A stretch of 8,957 nucleotides of DNA. Origin: Betaproteobacteria bacterium. GTDB lineage: Bacteria; Pseudomonadota; Gammaproteobacteria; Burkholderiales; Gallionellaceae. Positions 1 through 5,765 of this stretch are shown here, in pieces. The notes beneath the pieces are model-generated. The model was not told the origin of the DNA and searched no databases. It saw only the letters and a list, made by a program, of their open reading frames with translations. Numbering within the stretch: position 1 is the first letter of the stretch; every line of letters starts with the position of its first letter. The stretch lies in NCBI GenBank assembly GCA_028871775.1, contig JAGWMH010000065.1, positions 1 to 8,957 on the forward strand, in the 5' to 3' direction. The translations under genes and the position numbers were made by a program.

Positions 1-928
1 CACGCCTGGATGTTGTCTGTTCCAGCTCCGACGCAAATTCTTTTTCGACTTCCTTCAGCACGTTGTTACGGGCGGTTGACAAGCGGAACCATTCCTCGCC
101 AGACAACCACAAGGGTGCGCCTGCGCCGACTTGCAAGGCCCGTGGTATCACTTCATTCATTGTTTTGAGTTCTTTGCTTGCGTTCGCTTTTTCCCAAATT
201 CCCTTCGCGGATGGCGAAGCGATTTCGAACAGATAGGAGAACAGCTTGTTCGTTTCTGCTGCACGGGCCGCAAATACCTGAAATGCTTCGGGAGAGAACT
301 GGCCTGCTTCGAAACCAATAATGCCCGCTCCGAGGTTTTGCCCGGCCTTCACTTTGGCCTCCACCAAGGTGACGTACGCCCGTGCGGCACCTGCAACCTC
401 TCTGTCCACTTGCTCGCGTTCGTGTCTGATCCGCACTTCCGCGTTTATGAGCGCACCAAGAGTGTCGTTGTAAAGCTGCAGCAGGTCGATCTGACTAATT
501 TTCTGCTCGGTAACATCGCCGCGCTTGCTTATTAAAGTCTCGAGTTTTTTACTTGCCGCGCCCAGGCTTTCTACGGGTCCGTCACCCGTTTTAGAGACTT
601 CAATATTCTCTACTGTGGTGCGAAAATCGGCGTAACGTTTGTCGGTTTCTGCGCGTTGCATCTTCAGCGTTTCAGCGGTATCTCCCGCCCCTTTTGCGCC
701 CAGGTATCGTTGCGAGAATTCTCCTTCCCGCTGCAGTTCATGGATCAGCGCGCTTGTCCTGACAAGCAGTTCTGCATCGGACTGGACAATCCTCAATTGG
801 CCGATCTCATGAAAGGCGTCCAGTGTGTTTTGCCCGATCATGAACGCCAAAGCGATGGCCGGAATAGCGATCGCAACGGCTAATTTCGCCTTGACGCTCG
901 TATCATTAAAAGAAAATCTGAATTTCAT
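1..928 (-). CDS. Methyl-accepting chemotaxis protein, NIT sensor domain (N-terminal part, runs off left edge)
   Basis: This is the first 309 residues of a membrane chemoreceptor, in the position that pilJ occupies in Pil-Chp operons. A hydrophobic segment at about residues 14-32 is the first membrane helix. The following stretch matches the NIT (nitrate/nitrite sensing) domain pattern: an N-terminal block with ELQREGEFSQRYLGAKG, then QR..TD; a middle block VKAGQNLGAGIIGFEAGQF; and a late W....T.....L..VE block near residues 280-300. The second membrane helix, HAMP and signalling domain would lie beyond position 1. Its ATG overlaps the stop of the CheW-like gene (ATGA), and GAGGAGA lies about 8 bases upstream of it. 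An in-frame ATG two codons earlier (934) sits too close to that site to be preferred. NIT domains are known in receptors, kinases and regulators. The ligand is not shown by the sequence, so nitrate or nitrite is only a family-based guess. Confidence 0.82.
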   Translation of the reverse strand, partial: MKFRFSFNDTSVKAKLAVAIAIPAIALAFMIGQNTLDAFHEIGQLRIVQSDAELLVRTSALIHELQREGEFSQRYLGAKGAGDTAETLKMQRAETDKRYADFRTTVENIEVSKTGDGPVESLGAASKKLETLISKRGDVTEQKISQIDLLQLYNDTLGALINAEVRIRHEREQVDREVAGAARAYVTLVEAKVKAGQNLGAGIIGFEAGQFSPEAFQVFAARAAETNKLFSYLFEIASPSAKGIWEKANASKELKTMNEVIPRALQVGAGAPLWLSGEEWFRLSTARNNVLKEVEKEFASELEQTTSRR

Positions 929-1566
929 TTCCATGTCTCCTCAATGTTGTTAGCTGGTGATGTAAGCAATGCCGCAAACGCCCCCAGTAATCGCTCATGT
1001 TCAAGTTCCAGCCATAAATCGTTACCGCGCATGAAAGCCCCTGGCACGTAGGGCTGCAGGCGTTCTCCCACCAGTGGGGCCGGAATGCGGTCGCTGTCGT
1101 CGAATCTCAGCCGCTCGGGGGCGCCGCTGATGATCAACGCTACGGCGGCCTCGCCGTGCCCAAGAACCAGAAGCATGGGTTTTTCGCTGGCTTCGGAGGG
1201 CAGGTTGAAGAAGGAGGCAAGATCAAGTACAGGAACCAGATTGCCGTGCAGGTTCGCCAGTCCGCAAATCCATTTTGGGGTTCCGGGTAGACGGTAAAGC
1301 CGCACCATCTCCGACACCTCGCTCGCCTGATCGAACCGGACAAATAACCTCAGGTTGCTGACCAGAACCCCCTGCCCGGCAACACTGGCAGCCCGTATTC
1401 CGAACCTGGATACTCTGCTGTCATCGCGTTCACGTGCGAGCGAAAATGCTTCAGATGGGAGGACGATTCCACCGGAGGGCGGCGGCTCGTCCTGTGGCAG
1501 CGCATCAAGGAAAAACGCGGTGGCATCGGGAACGAGCGGGTCGCTCGCTAAGGAGTATGGAGCCAC
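925..1566 (-). CDS. pilI: CheW-like chemotaxis coupling protein, PilI type
   Basis: A 213-residue cytoplasmic adaptor expected to couple the downstream chemoreceptor to a CheA/ChpA-type histidine kinase. A CheW domain starts near residue 70. Its hallmark is PGTPKW followed by GLANLHGNLVPVLDL (residues 94-116), which resembles PilI more than enteric CheW. The first ~65 residues are a low-similarity, proline-rich extension. The only plausible start is GTG at 1566, because no in-frame ATG occurs before the domain. The ribosome site is weak (AAGG is 14 bases away). Since the upstream receiver gene ends only 5 bases earlier, translation is probably coupled to it. The stop overlaps the next ATG. 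The fold assignment is firm; the pilI name rests on gene order and motif resemblance. Confidence 0.83.
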   Translation of the reverse strand: MAPYSLASDPLVPDATAFFLDALPQDEPPPSGGIVLPSEAFSLARERDDSRVSRFGIRAASVAGQGVLVSNLRLFVRFDQASEVSEMVRLYRLPGTPKWICGLANLHGNLVPVLDLASFFNLPSEASEKPMLLVLGHGEAAVALIISGAPERLRFDDSDRIPAPLVGERLQPYVPGAFMRGNDLWLELEHERLLGAFAALLTSPANNIEETWK

Positions 1567-1571
1567 GGATT

Positions 1572-1934
1572 CTAGACTGCCTTGAGTTGATCGAGAATTT
1601 GGTTGGCGCCATAGGGCTTGGTGACATAGCCCTTTGCTCCCAGCATCTGCGCCCAGACCCGGTCAGCTTTCTGGTCCTTGGCGGTCACGAACACCACCGG
1701 AATTCCCTTGGTCGCCGGGTCCGCCTGCAGATTGCGCGTCGCCTGGAACCCGTCCACCTCTTTCATATTCACGTCCATGAAGATGAGCGCCGGTATTTCC
1801 ATTTTGGCTACTTGCATCGCCTGCTCCCCGCTGGTCGCTGTGATCACTTGATAGCCTGCGTCCGCGACGATTTTTTCCAGGTTCATCAGGTCTGGTTTTG
1901 CATCATCAACTACCAGGATTTTCTTTGCAGCCAT
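1572..1934 (-). CDS. pilH: Single-domain response regulator, PilH/CheY-like
   Basis: A 120-residue stand-alone receiver that would accept phosphate from a CheA/ChpA-like kinase, whose gene is not in the window. All active-site residues are present: acidic pair D10 and D11, phosphoacceptor D54, T84 and K106 (in the TKP motif). The segment around GFQATRNLQ followed by IPVVFVTAKDQK and DRVW is typical of PilH, the second response regulator of the twitching-motility chemosensory system. There is no output domain. The start is well supported: ATG at 1934 has AAGGAG at 1948-1943, 8 bases upstream. The upstream pilG-like gene is 65 bases away and the CheW-like gene follows after 5 bases, consistent with one operon. 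Confidence 0.88.
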   Translation of the reverse strand: MAAKKILVVDDAKPDLMNLEKIVADAGYQVITATSGEQAMQVAKMEIPALIFMDVNMKEVDGFQATRNLQADPATKGIPVVFVTAKDQKADRVWAQMLGAKGYVTKPYGANQILDQLKAV

Positions 1935-1958
1935 TTTCGTTACTCCTTATCAAGATTA

Positions 1959-1994
1959 AACAACATTCTGAACAACACCCTAAGCAACACCTCA
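1959..1994. repeat. Three imperfect tandem copies of a 12-base unit between pilG and pilH
   Basis: On the plus strand the units read AACAACATTCTG, AACAACACCCTA and AGCAACACCTCA, end to end with an exact 12-base period. They fill most of the 65-base gap between the pilG-like stop and the pilH ribosome site. In the minus-strand transcript they give repeated GUGUUG-type segments with no strong hairpin. The role is unknown. They could be a slippage product, or a binding site for a protein or small RNA in the mRNA. Confidence 0.5.
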
Positions 1995-1999
1995 GGCAA

Positions 2000-2803
2000 T
2001 TACCTTGCAACCGGGATTTGCTCGCCCGCGCCGACTGAACCGGCGACAGGCAAAAACTTGGCTATCACCGCAAGAAGCTTTTCTTCGTCAACAGGCTTGG
2101 TCAGATAGGCGTCGCAACCCGCCATGGTTCCGCGAATCCTGTCGAACGGAGAACTCTTGCTTGTCAGCATTACAACTGCGGTCCGCTTGGTTTCGGACTT
2201 CATTGACTTGATCATCTTGCATACCTGGTAGCCGTCCACCCCCGGCAATATGACGTCGAGGAATACGCAGGTATATTGCTTCTCGCCGGTGAGGCCGATT
2301 GCCCGCTCGCCGGATTCGGCGTAGTCCACGTTAAAACCGAAAGGTGCGAGCTTTGCCTCCATGAACTTGCGCACGGCGAGGCTGTCGTCGACGACAAGCA
2401 CCCAGTCGCTGCTCTTCGGTTTCGCTACGGCGTTGGCAGACGAGCGCACTGTCTGTTCGAATTGCTGCAGCGTTCGCGTCCACATCAGCGGCCGCGCCAT
2501 TACCGGATACGCCGTGCCGTGCGCTGTTGCACCGACAAGCAGAATAGGCGCCTTGCTCTTCAAGGGGATGGCGCGCAGGTAATCAGGGCAACGCTGATCA
2601 TCCGCATCTACCAGAAAAAGATCCGGTGACGCGGCGGTTCCGGGCTGGAAAGGCACAAAACTTGGTTCGCGGCGCGCCGCGAGCCCGAATATCCCGCCCA
2701 ACACCAGCCGCTCGGTCTGGCTGAACCCAACCACAGCAACCTGGTAGGTTTTCTTTCCAGTGTTTCCGGAAGCCTTTTGCTGATCGAATTTCATATCTTG
2801 CAT
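2000..2803 (-). CDS. pilG: PilG-like response regulator with an N-terminal degenerate receiver
   Basis: This protein of about 267 residues has two receiver-like halves. The C-terminal half (about 132-251) is an intact receiver: acidic pair D139 and D140, phosphoacceptor D183 in FLDVILPGVDGYQVC, T214 and K236 in YLTKP. It closely resembles PilG, which acts on the type IV pilus extension machinery. The N-terminal half (about 17-110) follows the receiver layout (VAVVGFS, PDLFLVDADD, PILLVGA) but lacks the acidic pair and has Arg where the conserved Lys should be. It is probably a non-phosphorylated interaction domain. The start is uncertain. The frame is open to an ATG at 2866, but that lies 3 bases after the U-tract of the leader terminator. 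ATG 2803, preceded by AGAGA, is preferred; 2794 is also possible. Expression is likely controlled by the upstream c-di-GMP riboswitch. Confidence 0.8.
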   Translation of the reverse strand: MQDMKFDQQKASGNTGKKTYQVAVVGFSQTERLVLGGIFGLAARREPSFVPFQPGTAASPDLFLVDADDQRCPDYLRAIPLKSKAPILLVGATAHGTAYPVMARPLMWTRTLQQFEQTVRSSANAVAKPKSSDWVLVVDDSLAVRKFMEAKLAPFGFNVDYAESGERAIGLTGEKQYTCVFLDVILPGVDGYQVCKMIKSMKSETKRTAVVMLTSKSSPFDRIRGTMAGCDAYLTKPVDEEKLLAVIAKFLPVAGSVGAGEQIPVAR

Positions 2804-2869
2804 CGAGAGTCTCTGTTCTGTATGGCGACACATTCCGGTGGCGCCTGTCATGGAGTTTTTCGGCATGCG

Positions 2870-2928
2870 AAAAAACCCCGGCTGTTCGAATCCTGATTTA
2901 CTGATTCAAACCTGCGGAGTTGCCGGGC
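2870..2928 (-). terminator. Rho-independent terminator of the riboswitch expression platform
   Basis: In the minus-strand RNA, CCCGGC (2927-2922) pairs with GCCGGG (2882-2877), immediately followed by six U (2875-2870). Inside this outer stem lies a 9-bp hairpin, GTTTGAATC (2911-2903) with GATTCGAAC (2892-2884), containing one G-U pair and a 10-base loop. The structure lies between the c-di-GMP aptamer and the pilG-like gene. It is therefore more likely a regulated attenuator than the end of the cyclase-kinase transcript, which stops about 270 bases upstream. The outer stem is short (6 bp, all GC) and the helix has an asymmetric 10-nt/1-nt internal loop, so termination efficiency is uncertain. 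Confidence 0.6.
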
Positions 2929-2993
2929 GGATGCGGGGGAAGGACAAGTGAGCACAGGCAGCATGGGGACACGCTACTACCCGTGGGCGCTTT

Positions 2994-3081
2994 ATCTGGT
3001 AATCCCGCTGTCATTGGGGCGAGCCCCTTTAGACCGGAAACTTTGCGCCCCTGCCTTTCGACAGGTTTGCCTTTTGCAGAT
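2994..3081 (-). promoter_or_regulatory. GEMM-I cyclic di-GMP riboswitch aptamer
   Basis: The minus-strand RNA has the elements of the GEMM-I fold in order. The closing stem is AUCUG (3081-3077) with CAGAU (2998-2994). Then comes the conserved GGCAAACC (3071-3064). A stem CCUGUC/GGCAGG is capped by a GAAA tetraloop (3059-3056). Next are the conserved GCGCAAAG (3048-3041) and UCCGGUCUAAA leading into a hairpin GGGG-CUCG-CCCC (3027-3016). Last is the 3' strand GACAGCGGGAUUACC. The base equivalent to G20 of the Vibrio Vc2 aptamer is G (3071). This favours c-di-GMP; the cGAMP-selective Geobacter variants carry A there. It lies about 190-200 bases upstream of the pilG-like start, followed by a terminator. 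Confidence 0.92.
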
Positions 3082-3124
3082 TTGTATTTTTTTACGTACA
3101 GACAGCGTCCTTCGGGAAGCTATC

Positions 3125-3140
3125 TGTATGCGATATCACA
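3125..3140 (-). promoter_or_regulatory. Possible CRP/Vfr-like site upstream of the riboswitch
   Basis: The minus strand reads TGTGATATCGCATACA, with one perfect half-site (TGTGA) and a 3-of-5 match in the other (ATACA against TCACA), at the canonical spacing of 6. It lies about 45 bases upstream of the aptamer. It was noticed because the adjacent gene encodes an adenylate cyclase domain. One good half-site is weak evidence on its own. Confidence 0.25.
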
Positions 3141-3170
3141 TAACGAACACCTGTTTTCCTTGATTATCGA

Positions 3171-3199
3171 AATAAACCATATCGAGCAGAGCGTCTCAA
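3171..3199 (-). promoter_or_regulatory. Candidate sigma70 promoter for the riboswitch-pilG leader
   Basis: The minus strand has TTGAGA (3199-3194), a 17-base spacer and TTTATT (3176-3171). The first element overlaps the stop codon of the cyclase-kinase gene. A second -10-like hexamer, GATAAT, lies at 3168-3163 but has no good -35. Either would give a leader that starts about 75-85 bases before the aptamer. The assignment is by hexamer resemblance only, and read-through from the cyclase-kinase gene is also possible. Confidence 0.3.
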
Positions 3200-5316
3200 A
3201 CAGACCCCCTGCAGGAACTGCCCTGGCTCCCCGCAGCGCGAGGGAGCGGCTGTGTCTTCTCGAAGTCCTGCGATGCCTGCGGCCGTTTCTTTTCTCCGGC
3301 GACGGCGCCGAATCGCGCAGCCGCGCGCACGGCGAACTGCCGCAGTTCGTCCGCGCTGGCAAACCGCTCGTCCGGGTTTTTCGCCATCATCCGATCAAGA
3401 AGCTCCTGCAATGGTGCAAGCGAATTTGGCAAGGTTGGAGTCGGGGCGGATACGTGCTGTGCCAGAAGCGACTGGGCATTGTCTGCGGTATACGGCCTCT
3501 TGCCGGTCAACATCTCATAAAACACGGTGCCCAGACTATAAATATCGCTACGTGCGTCCACTACCTTACAGAGCACCTGCTCCGGGCTCAGGTAATAGGG
3601 GGTGCCGAGGATATCGCCTTGTCTGGTTGCACTCAGGTCGCAGGCAATAATCTTGGATATGCCGAAATCGACCAGAGCAAGCGATCCGTCCGCACGCAGC
3701 ATCAGATTCGCGGGTTTGAGATCGCGGTGGACGATTCCGATTGAGTGAACTGCTTCAAGCGCCGCAGCCGCCTGTAATAAGTAACTGAGCGCAACAGTTG
3801 GCGCCATGCCGCTGCCGATGTTCTCGCGCAAGTCGCCGCCAGACAGGTATTCCATGGCGATGAAAGCATTGGAATCGGTGAACCCCTGCTGGTAAATCCT
3901 CGCTACGTTGCGATGGTTCACCTGCGATACCAGGGCGTACTCCTGAATAAAGCGCTGCAGCGCGTCGGCGTTGCCCTCATTGCCTATCGGCATTATCTTG
4001 ATGACCTGCAAACCGCCATCTTTGATGTGTTCGCCAAGGTAGACCGAGGACATGCCTCCTTCGCCGATCTTGCGCAGCACGCGATAACCGTCGACCTCAG
4101 GCAAAGCCTGCGCATTGTCGGCATCCACAGATTTCGCTGACGTGTTGGCGGCCTGGATCGCGGCATTGTTGGAAAGAATGGCCCGCCGGATATCATGATA
4201 GAGGCCAAGCGCGCGCTCGTTTGATTCTGTGCGCGGCCTGAAGCCCGAGATTTCCATTACGTTCATCGGTGCAGTGCGGCCACGCACGTGGGTAATTCGG
4301 GACTTGCTCCATTCGATGCGGCCACCCGCCGCGTGAACCACCGCCTCGCTTGCCACGATGCTCCAGCCCAGTTCTTTAGTCATGCTTTCGAGCCGTGCCG
4401 CAACGTTGACTGTATCGCCTATGATCGTCGGGCCACGGTGTTCGCCGGAATCAATGTTGCAGATAACAACTTCTCCGGTATGCACCCCTGCGCCGATCGC
4501 GAAACGCGGCAGCCCTCGATTGCCGAAGCGATGGTCGATCCAGGCCTGGAAATTCGATGCCGCGAGTACCATGAGCACTGCAGCTCGCAGCCCGCGGGCA
4601 CAATGATTATCTTCTTCATCCTCGCCGAGCTCGAACATGGCGAGGACCGCGTCGCCAAGCATCTTCACAACCCAGCCGTCTTGCTGGAGAATCGGCTCGC
4701 AAGCCTTGGTAAAAAATGTGTGCAGCATTTCCGCCACTTCGGTCGGCTTAAGGATCTCCGAAAAAGTGGTGAAATTGCGGATATCGGAGAACAGAACGGT
4801 GGCTACCCGCGTTTCCCTGCGGGTGTATCCTTCGGGAACTTCAAGGCTGAAGGTTCCTGCGAACATAGTGGTTTTGGTGAAGCCCTCATTCCTGCTTTGA
4901 GTCTCTCCAGACTTGGTTTTGCGTGAGTCGGCGGCCCTTATCGGCACGTCGCGTCGACCCAGACAACTGTCTACCGCCTCATACAGATCTTTCGGTGTCA
5001 CCGGTTTGACGAGATAGTCTTTCGCTCCGTTGCGCATTGCGCGGCGCAGATTTTCCCGATCTTCGTTCGCTGTGAGAAAAACGAAAGGCAGCTTTGCAGT
5101 ACGCGAGTCGTTGCGTAGCGCGGCGAGCACCCCGAATCCGTCGAGCTTCGGCATTCCGATGTCGCACAGCACCATATCAGGGCAATTGTCCAGCGCAGTG
5201 ATCACTCCCTTGATGCCGTCGGTTGCAACATGGGTTTCATGCTGGAGCTTGGTCAGATATGCCTTGACTAGATTACATGTGGTTACGTCATCATCAATGA
5301 TAAGAATCTTGGCCAT
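3196..5316 (-). CDS. Receiver - class III adenylate cyclase - Ser/Thr protein kinase fusion
   Basis: A 706-residue soluble signalling protein with no visible membrane segment. Residues 1-120 form an intact receiver (acidic D8 and D9, phosphoacceptor D52, T82, K104). Residues ~165-355 form a class III nucleotide cyclase with metal-binding D178 (in LFSDIRNF) and D222 (in KMLGDAV). K218 and T297 are at the purine-selecting positions, a pair seen in bacterial adenylate cyclases. N304 and R308 (in GDTVNVAARLE) are at the transition-state positions. Residues ~408-665 form a PknB-like kinase: glycine loop GEGGMSSV, K440, E459, catalytic HRDLKPAN (D532), DFG at 550-552 and GTPYYLSPEQ. All three catalytic sets look complete, so it should make cAMP, phosphorylate Ser/Thr and respond to a histidine kinase. 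The start MAKILIIDDD begins directly at the receiver; its ribosome site is weak. It sits upstream of the riboswitch-pil block and may be its own transcript. Confidence 0.9.
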   Translation of the reverse strand: MAKILIIDDDVTTCNLVKAYLTKLQHETHVATDGIKGVITALDNCPDMVLCDIGMPKLDGFGVLAALRNDSRTAKLPFVFLTANEDRENLRRAMRNGAKDYLVKPVTPKDLYEAVDSCLGRRDVPIRAADSRKTKSGETQSRNEGFTKTTMFAGTFSLEVPEGYTRRETRVATVLFSDIRNFTTFSEILKPTEVAEMLHTFFTKACEPILQQDGWVVKMLGDAVLAMFELGEDEEDNHCARGLRAAVLMVLAASNFQAWIDHRFGNRGLPRFAIGAGVHTGEVVICNIDSGEHRGPTIIGDTVNVAARLESMTKELGWSIVASEAVVHAAGGRIEWSKSRITHVRGRTAPMNVMEISGFRPRTESNERALGLYHDIRRAILSNNAAIQAANTSAKSVDADNAQALPEVDGYRVLRKIGEGGMSSVYLGEHIKDGGLQVIKIMPIGNEGNADALQRFIQEYALVSQVNHRNVARIYQQGFTDSNAFIAMEYLSGGDLRENIGSGMAPTVALSYLLQAAAALEAVHSIGIVHRDLKPANLMLRADGSLALVDFGISKIIACDLSATRQGDILGTPYYLSPEQVLCKVVDARSDIYSLGTVFYEMLTGKRPYTADNAQSLLAQHVSAPTPTLPNSLAPLQELLDRMMAKNPDERFASADELRQFAVRAAARFGAVAGEKKRPQASQDFEKTQPLPRAAGSQGSSCRGSV

Positions 5317-5376
5317 GTGGTAGCGGTTTTATTTCTTGCCGTAGAAAAACGGGTGAGCCTTCCTGAATTCAAGTGG

Positions 5377-5406
5377 ATTCTAGGTAGGGCTGAACATTAA
5401 GTTCAA
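5377..5406 (-). promoter_or_regulatory. Candidate sigma70 promoter for the cyclase-kinase gene, with inverted repeat
   Basis: The minus strand shows TTGAAC (5406-5401), an 18-base spacer and TAGAAT (5382-5377, 5 of 6 to the -10 consensus). The predicted start point is about 55 bases upstream of the ATG at 5316. A perfect inverted repeat, TGAAC-N5-GTTCA (5391-5405), overlaps the -35 element and the spacer. This is the position expected of a repressor site, but no regulator can be named. Confidence 0.42.
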
Positions 5407-5494
5407 TCAATTACCGATGAGTGGAAACATACAAACGACAAACGGTCAAAGCCGGTATAAATTATTTCTGAGGATTGGGGTCAGGAAAACGGGC

Positions 5495-5743
5495 ATGGTG
5501 GGGTTTATCATCCCCCGCCTAACCCAGGCAACGTTTTCCTTCAGCCGCGAGGGTGCGGAAAATAAATTCCTGCCCGCTTACAACGAGACCGGCATTCTGG
5601 AAGACAACCCGTTCGAGGTGCTGGACATCAAGGGCGTGGGACAATTGATGAAGATGGCGGTGGCGAAAGGCCGCGTGCCCATCACACGGCTGGCTGCGGC
5701 GCAAGCCGGGTTGCTGGAAAATCAATATCGGGAACCGAGCTGA
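5495..5743 (+). pseudogene. ppdK: Remnant of pyruvate,phosphate dikinase C-terminus with internal deletion
   Basis: This open frame of 82 codons matches the end of pyruvate,phosphate dikinase in two blocks. Residues 9-60 (LTQATFSFSR, then KFLP, then NPFEVLD and GVGQLMKMAVAKGR) correspond to the part after GTND. Residues 61-72 (VPITRLAAAQAG) correspond to the very end, normally SPFRVPIARLAAAQA. The roughly 38 residues between these blocks in the intact enzyme, including GICGEHGGDPSS with the catalytic Cys, are missing at the R60/V61 junction. Everything before LTQ is also absent. It cannot be a working dikinase. AGGA at 5483-5486 sits 8 bases before ATG 5495, so a short peptide could still be made. 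The frame is open back to ATG 5417, which has no ribosome site. It converges with the NnrS-like gene, 22 bases apart. Confidence 0.72.
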
Positions 5744-5765
5744 TCAGCCTGCGGCACTGCGGAGA

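Noticed and set aside
1434..2108. Plus-strand open frame of 224 codons
   Set aside because: It is antisense to the CheW-like and PilH-like genes, both of which show family motifs. Its Asn-rich part is only the 12-base repeat.
2881..2912. tRNA-like T-arm sequence (GTTCGAATCC-type) on the plus strand
   Set aside because: No acceptor, D or anticodon stems accompany it. The bases are fully explained as the inner hairpin of the minus-strand terminator.
2920..3744. Long plus-strand open frame of 274 codons
   Set aside because: It runs across the riboswitch leader and antisense to the kinase domain. It has no domain character, and the minus-strand gene has complete catalytic motifs.
5417..5494. 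Earlier start (5417) for the dikinase remnant
   Set aside because: There is no ribosome site, and the extra residues do not match the dikinase. ATG 5495 has AGGA at good spacing.
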